NCBI GenBank assembly: GCA_035631115.1
Contig: DASQJJ010000034.1
Coordinates: forward strand, 1-20,249
Reading direction: 5' to 3'
From: DASQJJ01 sp035631115
Lineage (GTDB): Bacteria; Patescibacteriota; Microgenomatia; Levybacterales; UBA12049
DNA length: 20,249 nt
In this document: in pieces, positions 1-6,313 of the stretch
Layout of the letters: every line of letters starts with the position of its first letter
Numbering within the stretch: position 1 is the first letter of the stretch
The notes under the pieces: generated by a model
What the model saw: the letters and a program-made list of their open reading frames with translations, nothing else
The model's database searches: none
What the model was told of the DNA's origin: nothing
Made by a program: the position numbers and the translations under genes

Positions 1-44
1 ACTCGAGAGCTTGGGGACTACCTCTCAAGATTCTTGATATAAGA

Positions 45-72
45 ATTTCTAATTTCTAATTTCAAATACGAA
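45..72. repeat. Tandem heptamer array 1
   Basis: Four 7-nt units run in phase: two copies of ATTTCTA, then ATTTCAA and ATACGAA. This is the shortest of four heptamer arrays in the window and has no clear inverted arm, although the next bases (69-81) are loosely complementary to 93-105. The function is unknown. Confidence 0.6.
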
Positions 73-115
73 ATGGGTGAAGTTGTATATTTTTCGCCAT
101 TCCGCTGTAAATAGA

Positions 116-250
116 TTCACGGTTCCCAGTCGCCGTCGTAGCGGAGTGCATGAAGTACGAGTGAGTTGTCAGGGGGAATCCGTGAACACGGAGGGGGTGT
201 TATCACCCGACTAACGAACGAGTACTGAAAGCACGAGCAGCGTCAGGCGA
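116..250. repeat. Large imperfect palindrome, possible structured RNA or mobile palindromic element
   Basis: Nested complementary segments read inward: TCGCC (130-134) with GGCGA (246-250), GTGC (146-149) with GCAC (231-234), AGTAC (154-158) with GTACT (222-226), and GTTGTC (165-170) with GACTAAC (209-215, one bulge). Local hairpins lie inside: GGGTG-TTAT-CACCC (194-208) and CCGT-GAAC-ACGG (180-191). A competing pairing joins 116-127 with 174-186. No known RNA family was recognised. It could be a structured RNA or a non-autonomous palindromic repeat. Confidence 0.45.
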
Positions 251-260
251 GAACTTTTTG

Positions 261-287
261 CTACCTTTTTGTTGGCACAAAAAGTAG
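261..287. repeat. Perfect-arm hairpin with one bulge
   Basis: CTAC plus TTTTTGT (261-272, one extra C) pairs with ACAAAAAGTAG (277-287) around the loop TGGC. No T-run follows on either strand, so it does not look like an intrinsic terminator. It may be the edge of the upstream palindromic element. Confidence 0.5.
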
Positions 288-291
288 GAAG

Positions 292-323
292 AAAAAATGA
301 GATCTCTCGACTTGGCTCGAGAT
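292..323 (-). terminator. Candidate terminator of the SIMPL-domain gene
   Basis: Read on the minus strand just downstream of the stop at 334, TCTCGA (317-322) pairs with TCGAGA (305-310) across a 6-nt loop. The pairing can be extended to ATCTCGA with a bulge. A T6 run (292-297) follows after a short spacer. The gap between stem and T-run makes this weaker than the groEL terminator. Confidence 0.4.
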
Positions 324-333
324 GACAAGCGAG

Positions 334-1116
334 TTACCAAGTCTGATAACTAAGAGTAACCGTAGAGGTAATGGTATTTTCCCCTGGTTGGATTTGGGTT
401 GGCAAACCTGCGCTTCCACTATCTGCAGCTTTTAACATCATGACTGGTCGTATTGGGAATGGCTCGCTGCCTTCTTGGATATTGGTAATTCTTCCCAATC
501 GAATTCCTGCAGCAGAGGCTAAAGATTCTGCTTTGCTTTTTGCATCTTTTATTGCCTCTAGTCGTGCCTTTTGCGTAAGACTATCTTGCGTTGCCTGAGA
601 AAAAGTAAGATTGGGACCACTTATATTTTCTGCTCCATCTTTGGTAACTGCATCAATAACAGTATTTGCTTTGGTAATATCTTTGAGTGTTACTTCTACA
701 TTCTCACTTACTGTATAGCCATTCACACTTGTCCCTCCTCCAATAGGTTGTGCAATACGAGGAGTCAATTTAGTATTGGAATCATACACAGGATATGAAT
801 TGTAATTGCTTGTTTTAATATCTTTTTCATCTATCCCCAACTTTTTAAGGTCTGCGACAATTTTGTTGGTAGAAGTATTTGCTTGGTTTTGTGCATCTGC
901 AAGGGTACTTGCACTTTTAGTAACGCCAAAAGAAATTGTTGCGCTATCTGGCTTTTGGGAAATACTTGCAGTCCCAGTAACTGTAAAAGGCTGAGCATTA
1001 CTACTCCCTGCAAACAAATTCCAGGAATGGTTAAGGAAGTAATTAACTAAAAGCAAGAGAACGAGAGTAAAAACAGATGAGAGAAGTGGAGTAAGAAGTA
1101 ATTGCTTAACCTTCAT
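334..1116 (-). CDS. SIMPL domain-containing protein (DUF541 family)
   Basis: This 260-aa protein has a single N-terminal hydrophobic segment (about residues 9-28) that should act as a signal anchor, followed by an extracytoplasmic SIMPL domain (about 43-257). The domain opens with FTVTGTASISQKPDSA and is followed by a helix rich in Ala, Asn and Lys and the phrase GIDEKDIKTSNYNSYPVYD, which is typical of the family. SIMPL proteins (YggE/BP26-like) are periplasmic or surface proteins that assemble as oligomers; their biochemical role is poorly defined. The ATG at 1116 is chosen because a TATTAT box ends 6 nt upstream with a TTGAAT -35 at 17-nt spacing, which predicts a leaderless mRNA. It is divergent from the 1166 gene. 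The family call is firm; the function is not. Confidence 0.9.
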   Translation of the reverse strand: MKVKQLLLTPLLSSVFTLVLLLLVNYFLNHSWNLFAGSSNAQPFTVTGTASISQKPDSATISFGVTKSASTLADAQNQANTSTNKIVADLKKLGIDEKDIKTSNYNSYPVYDSNTKLTPRIAQPIGGGTSVNGYTVSENVEVTLKDITKANTVIDAVTKDGAENISGPNLTFSQATQDSLTQKARLEAIKDAKSKAESLASAAGIRLGRITNIQEGSEPFPIRPVMMLKAADSGSAGLPTQIQPGENTITSTVTLSYQTW

Positions 1117-1122
1117 ATCTTA

Positions 1123-1151
1123 ATAATATATGGATTTGATTTAGGATTCAA
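1123..1151 (-). promoter_or_regulatory. Promoter of the SIMPL gene, predicted leaderless
   Basis: On the minus strand, TTGAAT (1151-1146) is separated by 17 nt from TATTAT (1128-1123), which ends 6 nt before the ATG at 1116. The expected start site is therefore the A of the ATG. It overlaps the opposite promoter of the 1166 gene. Confidence 0.5.
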
Positions 1152-1153
1152 GT

Positions 1154-1159
1154 TACAAT
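1154..1159 (+). promoter_or_regulatory. -10 box of the 1166 gene, predicted leaderless
   Basis: TACAAT ends 6 nt before the ATG at 1166, and no SD sequence fits between. The -35 region at about 1131-1136 (TGGATT) is weak. Confidence 0.45.
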
Positions 1160-1165
1160 ACCTTT

Positions 1166-2284
1166 ATGCCTGAAACACAAGATCCAACAAATGGTGCACC
1201 AGGAAAAGAAACACCAAAACAACAAACTCCTGCACCAAAAGATCAACCTACGCCTGGGGTTTCTTCAGATGTTTCTAGTGCTACAACACCAAGAGACGCT
1301 CTTAGGGCATTGGCACAAGAAGCAGATGTAGAAAGATTAAAGGCTCTCAATATTAAAGACCCGCATACTGCATTTGCACAAGGAGCACGGGATATTCTTA
1401 ATCACCCTAGTGCACCGGGATTAAGTGTATTAAATCTCAAAGCATTGGTAGAACCAGTATTTACATCGGGTGATGTTTTCCCCTCGCCAGACGATCCTAA
1501 ATCTGTCCATATAGAGCCACGCCTTGAATTCCAACCAATTATGGCTGTACTTTCCGATACTATGCAAAAGCAATTGGGGACAGAAATTATTATTGCCAAT
1601 GGAAGACTGTATAGCCTACAAGCACTTGCTGCAAAACTACAAACAACACCTGATGACGTGAAAACAAGACTTCGAGGAAAAACGTATTTGGATTTAGATC
1701 GCGATCCTCAACTGAAAGCCATTATTGATGAGGCATCATTTCCCAACTATGGAGGAGAGGTAAAAAGAGAAATTACCGATCCGGAAGTTGCCGCACTCGG
1801 ACAAGCAGTAGAAAAAACATCCAAAGGGCAAACACCACAATTAGACACAATTGACTTAACAACAATTTCTCGAGCATACCCCGACCGACCACTTACTAGC
1901 GTCGAACAAGAATATATGAAGATTGTTCATGAAGTTGCGCTTACAAGACAAGCAAATGCCGATGGGACATTTGGCCCAACAGGTCTTAGCGAATCATATT
2001 TATACGATATTTGGCTACGACTTATTGCTCGTAATCCTGCCTATACTCCCCGATTAGACTTTGATGCTGTTTTTGCTGCGCTTTCTCCAACGTTAAAGAG
2101 CACTACAGGTATATCCCTCCAACCAAGAGTACAATTATATGCAGATACCAAGCTTTCACCTCTTCCACCAAATACTCAGATGTCAAATGCTCCGGCAGAT
2201 GTACTTAAATTATTAGGTGATTATGATACTGTTAAAACAGAAGCACTAATAGAGGCAACTGTTGGCGGAGGACCAATACGATAA
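1166..2284 (+). CDS. Hypothetical soluble protein, 372 aa
   Basis: I do not recognise this family. The first 45 or so residues are low-complexity and rich in Pro, Thr, Gln and Lys (MPETQDPTNGAPGKETPKQQ onward), probably disordered. The rest is a mixed, largely hydrophilic sequence with no membrane segment and no signal peptide, so it should be cytoplasmic. No cysteine is present. A segment around residues 135-180 (TMQKQLGTEIIIANGRLYSL and following) looks like a helical domain with a TPDDVKTRLRGKTYLDLDRD stretch. The start is fixed by a -10-like TACAAT 6 nt upstream. The 2299 gene follows 14 nt downstream but has its own -10 box. The coding call is secure from length and codon structure; the role is unknown. 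Confidence 0.8.
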   Translation: MPETQDPTNGAPGKETPKQQTPAPKDQPTPGVSSDVSSATTPRDALRALAQEADVERLKALNIKDPHTAFAQGARDILNHPSAPGLSVLNLKALVEPVFTSGDVFPSPDDPKSVHIEPRLEFQPIMAVLSDTMQKQLGTEIIIANGRLYSLQALAAKLQTTPDDVKTRLRGKTYLDLDRDPQLKAIIDEASFPNYGGEVKREITDPEVAALGQAVEKTSKGQTPQLDTIDLTTISRAYPDRPLTSVEQEYMKIVHEVALTRQANADGTFGPTGLSESYLYDIWLRLIARNPAYTPRLDFDAVFAALSPTLKSTTGISLQPRVQLYADTKLSPLPPNTQMSNAPADVLKLLGDYDTVKTEALIEATVGGGPIR

Positions 2285-2286
2285 GC

Positions 2287-2292
2287 TATACT
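2287..2292 (+). promoter_or_regulatory. -10 box of the zinc-finger gene, predicted leaderless
   Basis: TATACT begins 3 nt after the end of the preceding gene and ends 6 nt before the ATG at 2299. A possible -35, TTGGCG (2262-2267), lies inside the preceding gene at 19-nt spacing. Confidence 0.45.
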
Positions 2293-2298
2293 ACATAT

Positions 2299-2562
2299 AT
2301 GGATTTGTGTGAGCATTTAAAAAAGGCAAAGAAAAATGTAAAACCTAATACGCCAAAAGGCTGTGAAGAATGCCTTGCAATGGGAGATACATGGTTTCAT
2401 TTACGGCTTTGCTTAACATGTGGACATGTTGGGTGCTGTGACCAATCCAAAAATAAACATGCCACCAAGCACTATCACAAGACAAAACATCCAGTAATTA
2501 AGTCTTTTGAAAAAGGAGAACATTGGAAATACTGCTATATAGACGACCTCATGGAAGAGTAA
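2299..2562 (+). CDS. UBP-type zinc finger domain protein
   Basis: This 87-aa protein is almost entirely one ZnF-UBP (BUZ) domain. The likely zinc ligands are visible: Cys4/His6 at the N-terminus, C22-x2-C25, C38-x2-C41, C46, and a His cluster (H54, H58, H60, H64). The core GCEECLAMGDTWFHLRLCLT is typical of the family, as are the GHVGCCD and HP(V/I)I segments. In eukaryotes this fold binds the C-terminal Gly-Gly of ubiquitin. Small stand-alone versions occur in bacteria, where the partner is not established. No Shine-Dalgarno is present and the -10 box predicts a leaderless mRNA. The family call is confident; a ubiquitin-like ligand is speculative, and no ubiquitin-like gene is in the window. 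Confidence 0.88.
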   Translation: MDLCEHLKKAKKNVKPNTPKGCEECLAMGDTWFHLRLCLTCGHVGCCDQSKNKHATKHYHKTKHPVIKSFEKGEHWKYCYIDDLMEE

Positions 2563-2587
2563 CCAAGAATCAGGATTAACCCTATTA

Positions 2588-2616
2588 TTGACATTCCACA
2601 GAGCTGGGTGTATATC
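2588..2616 (+). promoter_or_regulatory. Promoter of the His-rich gene, predicted leaderless
   Basis: A perfect TTGACA (2588-2593) is followed by a 17-nt spacer and TATATC (2611-2616). The -10 ends 6 nt before ATG 2623, which argues for that start over the upstream GTG at 2608, since the GTG would lie inside the promoter. Confidence 0.55.
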
Positions 2617-2622
2617 CAAAGT

Positions 2623-3018
2623 ATGGCAACTAGAAGCGATAAAGAACCGGGTCGAGGAGCCCAGATTGCTGGACGCGTTTTGCATGAGCTAGCACTTCCC
2701 GCTGCCATAGCCGCAGCAGCAATTGTGTCAAATCAGGCACATCAACACATAGATCCCACTCTTATACATGGCGGCGGAGATCTTGGAGGACATCTTGGAG
2801 ATGCTCTTAACCAACATTTTTTACCACATGGACATCACATTTTACATAGTGATGCAGTCAATGCAGGAATGCTTGCAGGACGCGATGTAGCGAGCCAAGT
2901 AGATGACAGCATTACGGATCATGCTCGAGATCTTACACGCGATGGAGTAAATAGATTAGCAGATAAAGTTGAACGCGGCGGAAGAAGAGAAAGAAGCACA
3001 AGAGGACGAAGACGCTAA
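2623..3018 (+). CDS. Hypothetical small His-rich, Arg-tailed protein
   Basis: I do not recognise this 131-aa protein. It has a short hydrophobic Ala-rich stretch (about residues 23-36), possibly a weak membrane segment. A His-rich stretch follows, with nine His between residues 40 and 75, several in HxH or HGHH arrangements, which suggests metal binding. The tail is Arg-rich (ERGGRRERSTRGRRR) and could contact nucleic acid or lipid head groups. A longer GTG start at 2608 is open in frame, but it overlaps the promoter, so ATG 2623 is preferred. It converges on groEL and sits just downstream of the zinc-finger gene, so two adjacent small genes may bind metal. Function is unknown. Confidence 0.65.
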   Translation: MATRSDKEPGRGAQIAGRVLHELALPAAIAAAAIVSNQAHQHIDPTLIHGGGDLGGHLGDALNQHFLPHGHHILHSDAVNAGMLAGRDVASQVDDSITDHARDLTRDGVNRLADKVERGGRRERSTRGRRR

Positions 3019-3023
3019 GCCAC

Positions 3024-3045
3024 AAAAAAACCGCCTCTCAGCGGT
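3024..3045 (-). terminator. Intrinsic terminator of groES-groEL
   Basis: Read on the minus strand, ACCGC (3045-3041) pairs with GCGGT (3034-3030) around a 6-nt loop and is followed directly by a T6 run (3029-3024). It lies 34 nt past the groEL stop, with a heptamer array in between. On the plus strand it lacks a T-run, so it probably does not stop the convergent gene as well. Confidence 0.8.
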
Positions 3046-3046
3046 C

Positions 3047-3081
3047 ATACTTAATACCTAATACTTGATACGTAATACTTA
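3047..3081. repeat. Tandem heptamer array 2
   Basis: Five 7-nt units in perfect phase have the consensus ATACTTA, with variants ATACCTA, ATACTTG and ATACGTA. The array lies exactly between the groEL terminator stem and the groEL stop codon; the last three bases (3079-3081) are the complement of that stop. No inverted arm is present. Confidence 0.8.
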
Positions 3082-4746
3082 GTACATTCCATCCATTCCA
3101 CCAGGACCAGGCATTTGAGGCTTTTCTTTTTCTGGAATATCGGTAATCAGTGCCTCTGTGGTTAATACCATAGTCGCTACTGACGCAGCGTTCTCTAGGG
3201 CTAATCTAGTAACTTTTGCGGGATCTATAATACCTTCGCTTAACATATTAACTACTTTATTTGTTATAACGTTATAACCCATATTTGGATTTTGAGCCTT
3301 TACTATTTCCTGAATAGTATTTTGAATATTAACCCCTGCGTTAGCGAGTATTCCTTGTAAAGGAGCGAGTAAGGCAAAATATAATATCATGCCTCCGGCA
3401 TTTACATAATCCGTAGTCTCAAATACCTGTTTTTGACCCGAACCTTTATCCATTTCAACCTTATTATGCCCCGCAACCAAAACGTTTCTCGCATTAAACA
3501 ACGCAATTCCTCCACCTGGAACAACACCTTCTTCTAATGCTGCTTTTGTTGCTGCAACAGCATCTGTAACTCTTTCTTTTTTGTCTTTCATTTCTATTTC
3601 TGTTGCTGCACCAACATTAATGACTGCAACGCCACCAGAAAGTTTTGCAAGTCTTTCCTGAAGTTTTTCTTTATCAAAGTCAATTGTTGCACTGTCAATT
3701 GCTTTTTTAAGCGTAGCAACTCGTGCATCGATTGCTTTCTTTACACCTTTACCGCCAATGATTCTGGTGTTTTCTTTATCTGCCCATACTTTATCTGCTT
3801 GTCCGCAGTCAGACAGCTCGACATTTTCAAATTTTGCTCCCGTATCGTCACTAATTACTGTCCCACCGGTAAGTGTTGCAATATCTTGAAGCATTTCTTT
3901 TCGTCTGTCTCCAAATCCTGGTGCTTTTACAGCAAGTGCATTAAATGTGCCTTTCATTTTATTAATTGCCAAGGTTGCGAGTGCTTCGCCTTCTATGTCG
4001 TCTGCAATAATAACGAGATTTTTAGAGACTTTAATTAATTTCTCGAGGAATGGTAATAATTCCTGTAAGTTGGATACTTTTTTGTCGGTAATAAGAATAT
4101 ATGGGGATTCTACTTCTGCTTCCATTCTGTCTGGATTGGTAACAAAATATGCAGATGCATACCCTTTATCAAATTCCATTCCTTCTTTATAGTCTACAGA
4201 CATCTCGCGTCCTCTTCCCTCTTCAACTGTAATAACGCCGTCTTTACCAACCTTATCTAATGCATCCGCTATTAAACCTCCTATTTGTTCATCTTGTGCG
4301 GAAATAATTGCGACTTTTTTCACATCGCTTCCCTTCACGTCTTGTTTCATGCTTTTAATTACTGTTAACACATTTTCTACACCAGCTTCTATTTCTTTTT
4401 TAAGCTGCATTGGATCGTATCCACCATTAATGCGTTGCATACCTTGATTTATGATCTCACGGGCAATAATTGTTGCTGTGGTTGTCCCGTCTCCTGCAAC
4501 ATCATTGGTTTTACTTGCTGCTTCTTTTACCATTTGTGCACCCATATTTTCGAATGCATCTGGCAATTCTATTTCTTTTGCAACCGACACACCGTCATGA
4601 ATAACACTTGGCCCACCCCATTTTTTATCTAGGGCAACATTTCTGCCTTTTGGTCCAAGAGTTGTTACAACAGCTTTGGCGAGCTTATTAACACCCTCTA
4701 TTAGAGCCTGTCTTGCTTCCTCTGCGTATTTTATCTGTTTAGCCAT
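3079..4746 (-). CDS. groEL: Chaperonin GroEL (Cpn60, 60 kDa)
   Basis: The 555-aa protein is a group I chaperonin that forms the double-ring ATP-driven folding cage with GroES. The TLGPKGRNVALDKKWGGP segment (about residues 29-46), the GDGTTTATI phosphate-binding motif with catalytic Asp86, and VVPGGGIALFNA in the equatorial domain are all present. The C-terminus ends in a Met/Gly tail, PGPGGMDGMY, shorter and less repetitive than the classic GGM repeats. Around residues 425-450 the sequence after GGGIALFNARN is longer than in E. coli GroEL, with a Lys/Gln-rich insert. It follows groES by 3 nt, so translation is probably coupled, and it is transcribed from the groES promoter. It is a little longer than the usual 545 or so residues. 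The identity is certain. Confidence 0.98.
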   Translation of the reverse strand: MAKQIKYAEEARQALIEGVNKLAKAVVTTLGPKGRNVALDKKWGGPSVIHDGVSVAKEIELPDAFENMGAQMVKEAASKTNDVAGDGTTTATIIAREIINQGMQRINGGYDPMQLKKEIEAGVENVLTVIKSMKQDVKGSDVKKVAIISAQDEQIGGLIADALDKVGKDGVITVEEGRGREMSVDYKEGMEFDKGYASAYFVTNPDRMEAEVESPYILITDKKVSNLQELLPFLEKLIKVSKNLVIIADDIEGEALATLAINKMKGTFNALAVKAPGFGDRRKEMLQDIATLTGGTVISDDTGAKFENVELSDCGQADKVWADKENTRIIGGKGVKKAIDARVATLKKAIDSATIDFDKEKLQERLAKLSGGVAVINVGAATEIEMKDKKERVTDAVAATKAALEEGVVPGGGIALFNARNVLVAGHNKVEMDKGSGQKQVFETTDYVNAGGMILYFALLAPLQGILANAGVNIQNTIQEIVKAQNPNMGYNVITNKVVNMLSEGIIDPAKVTRLALENAASVATMVLTTEALITDIPEKEKPQMPGPGGMDGMY

Positions 4747-4749
4747 AAT

Positions 4750-5091
4750 TTATTTTTTCTTAGAATGTTTTTTAACTAATTTCAAAGCTAAATCCATTTC
4801 TGTTTCTTCAACTACTGCTAACACATCTTCTTGACTTACCAATGTCATGTCTTTTCCATCTACCTTTACTTCGTTGCCACCCCATTTTTTGTACATCACG
4901 ACATTTCCAACTTGTACTTGCATTGGGTGCACATCTCCTTTTGGACCTACCTTTCCTTTTCCTACAGCAACAACTTTACCCATTTGTGGTTTTTCTTTTA
5001 CAGAGTCAGGAAGAATTATACCAGAGGATGTCTTGGTCTCTGCTTCTAACGGCTCTATTAAGACATTATCAAATAAAGGTTGTACTTTCAT
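4750..5091 (-). CDS. groES: Co-chaperonin GroES with C-terminal extension
   Basis: This is the 10-kDa lid of the GroEL cage. The mobile loop is visible at about residues 17-32 with the GIIL GroEL-binding motif, and the normal fold ends near residue 95 with DVLAVVEE. The protein is 113 aa, some 16-18 residues longer than typical GroES, with a Lys-rich tail (TEMDLALKLVKKHSKKK). The start at 5091 has a good SD (GGAG, 8 nt upstream) and a consensus-like promoter. It is the first gene of a two-gene operon with groEL. I saw no convincing CIRCE operator, so HrcA control is not supported. The identity is firm. Confidence 0.96.
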   Translation of the reverse strand: MKVQPLFDNVLIEPLEAETKTSSGIILPDSVKEKPQMGKVVAVGKGKVGPKGDVHPMQVQVGNVVMYKKWGGNEVKVDGKDMTLVSQEDVLAVVEETEMDLALKLVKKHSKKK

Positions 5092-5099
5092 AAAATTTA

Positions 5100-5152
5100 C
5101 TCCGGAGCAGGAAGAGTGAACCTACTATACCAAATAAGGCTATCTTTTTCAA
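5100..5152 (-). promoter_or_regulatory. groES-groEL promoter and ribosome binding site
   Basis: On the minus strand, TTGAAA (5152-5147), a 17-nt spacer and TATAGT (5129-5124) form a strong sigma-70-type promoter. The start site should be near 5117, which gives a leader of about 26 nt. The leader carries GGAG (5103-5100), 8 nt before ATG 5091, as an SD. This contrasts with the leaderless layout of most other genes here. Confidence 0.75.
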
Positions 5153-5185
5153 GAGTCTTATATTGCATTTTTAGATTGACACTTA

Positions 5186-5191
5186 TATGCT
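5186..5191 (+). promoter_or_regulatory. -10 box of the cohesin-like gene, predicted leaderless
   Basis: TATGCT ends 6 nt before ATG 5198, and no SD fits. At 17-nt spacing the -35 is TTGCAT (5163-5168), which is weak. A perfect TTGACA at 5176-5181 is too close to the box to be its -35. Confidence 0.4.
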
Positions 5192-5197
5192 AAGACT

Positions 5198-6310
5198 ATG
5201 ATTAAAAAGCTCATTTTTCTTGGGTTTGGTTTGGCGTTGTTAATTGGTCTTCCTCTTACTATTTTTGTCTTACAAAATCAGACAACTTCCACAAGTGGCG
5301 CAGCACCTGTTACAAAATTTTCTTTCGACGGACCAACTAGTGTTGCAAGTGGTGCAAAATTTGACGAAAAAATAGCAGTAGATCCAGGTGGGTCAAATCA
5401 AGTGTCTTTTGTAAAATTTACCTTTACCTACGACCCTTCAAAAATAGACCAAGACTCTCCGCCATTTGATGTGGATACGAGTAAATATGTAAAGTTGGTT
5501 GAGCCAACAATTACCTGCACTAGTAGTCTGTGTACTGCAACAGGTACTTTGTCTGTTGGACAAAATAAAGATGCAATTATCAAGACCAAAACAGATATTA
5601 TTACTGTCCATTTGGTTGCAAAAGCAGATACCGATGCTGGAGTCCCTACCCAACTTATTTTCCTTGCTGCACCGGCAAATCAGGCATTGTCTGTTGGTGC
5701 GGCAGACCAAGCAGCAGAAAATGTCTTTCAGGCAGGCATCCCATTATCCCTTACCATTGGTAACCAAGGGGGAGGCGCATCACCAACCCCATCTGATGTC
5801 CCCACCCCAACCGACTCTAGTGGAAGTGTAGGGGGAGGAGGTACTGGTGGAACAGGTGGTACAGGCGGCACAGGCGGGACCCTTTCTGTTGCGTGCTCTA
5901 GCTTTACTGCCGATCCAAAATCTGGCGATGCACCTTTACAAGTAACCTTTACCACAGTTGGTAGCTCGGGCAACGATAGTATCTCAAAAATTACTCTTGA
6001 TTATGGAGACGGCACAACCGACACCGTTGCGAGTGGAAGTGGCATTGGCACAGGAAATGTGAATAGTCAAATGTCCCACTCATATGGCAATGGCAGCTTT
6101 ACTGCCAGTGCTATCCTCACCACAACAGGTGGAGCAACAAGCGATAAAACAACCTGTAAGCAAACCATTGCAGTTGGAGCACAAGCACTTACTCAAGCAG
6201 CAGGTGGCAACAAACTCCCACCAACAGGACCAGGAGAAACCTTTGTCTTGATTGGAATAGCTGGAGCGGTCCTTACGGTGGTAGGATTAGCAGTAGTTGC
6301 AGGACTATAA
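5198..6310 (+). CDS. Surface protein: cohesin-like and PKD domains with LPPTG anchor
   Basis: The 370-aa protein starts with a basic/hydrophobic signal segment (about 2-26). Residues about 36-187 resemble a cohesin-like beta-sandwich (FTYDPSKI, then ITVHLVAKA); this is a by-eye fold call. A Pro/Thr/Ser and then Gly-Gly-Thr linker (188-229) follows. A PKD domain (about 232-326) contains LDYGDGTT and a SHSYGNGSFTASAIL strand typical of PKD. LPPTG at 340-344 is followed by a hydrophobic C-terminal helix ending without a basic tail. Two Cys pairs (C107/C112 and C233 with a later Cys) may form disulphides. It should be exported and anchored outside, for adhesion or binding; the ligand is unknown. 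It is convergent with lepA. Confidence 0.8.
   Translation: MIKKLIFLGFGLALLIGLPLTIFVLQNQTTSTSGAAPVTKFSFDGPTSVASGAKFDEKIAVDPGGSNQVSFVKFTFTYDPSKIDQDSPPFDVDTSKYVKLVEPTITCTSSLCTATGTLSVGQNKDAIIKTKTDIITVHLVAKADTDAGVPTQLIFLAAPANQALSVGAADQAAENVFQAGIPLSLTIGNQGGGASPTPSDVPTPTDSSGSVGGGGTGGTGGTGGTGGTLSVACSSFTADPKSGDAPLQVTFTTVGSSGNDSISKITLDYGDGTTDTVASGSGIGTGNVNSQMSHSYGNGSFTASAILTTTGGATSDKTTCKQTIAVGAQALTQAAGGNKLPPTGPGETFVLIGIAGAVLTVVGLAVVAGL
5837..5881 (+). repeat. Five 9-nt tandem repeats encoding Gly-Gly-Thr
   Basis: Units of the type GGTGGAACA, GGTGGTACA and GGCGGCACA follow each other in frame. They encode a flexible GGT linker between the cohesin-like and PKD domains. The third-base differences show they are not fresh duplications. 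Confidence 0.8.
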
Positions 6311-6313
6311 AAG

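Larger units (their letters stand above)
1..333. other. Non-coding region with repeats and foldable sequence
   Basis: I see no convincing gene in this stretch. From left to right it holds four tandem heptamers (45-72), a long imperfect palindrome (about 116-250), a hairpin (261-287) and a stem followed by a T-run when read on the minus strand (292-323). Each is listed separately. I searched by eye for a tRNA cloverleaf or a small rRNA fragment and saw none. Confidence 0.6.

Noticed and set aside
100..260. tRNA or rRNA fragment in the left non-coding region
   Set aside because: No acceptor-stem, anticodon or T-loop pattern, and no recognisable rRNA segment.
2608..2622. GTG start for the His-rich gene
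   Set aside because: It falls inside a consensus promoter whose -10 ends 6 nt before ATG 2623.
5100..5118. Possible CIRCE operator in the groES leader
   Set aside because: ACTC and GAGT are 11 nt apart rather than 9, and the outer arm bases do not match TTAGC/GCTAA. It is too degenerate to call.
5176..5181. Perfect TTGACA as -35 of the cohesin-like gene
   Set aside because: Only 4 nt separate it from the TATGCT box, so it cannot be the matching -35; chance match or a promoter for something else.
5728..5973. Minus-strand open frame with a Val-Pro-Pro repeat
   Set aside because: It is the antisense of the GGT-repeat linker in the surface protein, with no promoter or start signal.
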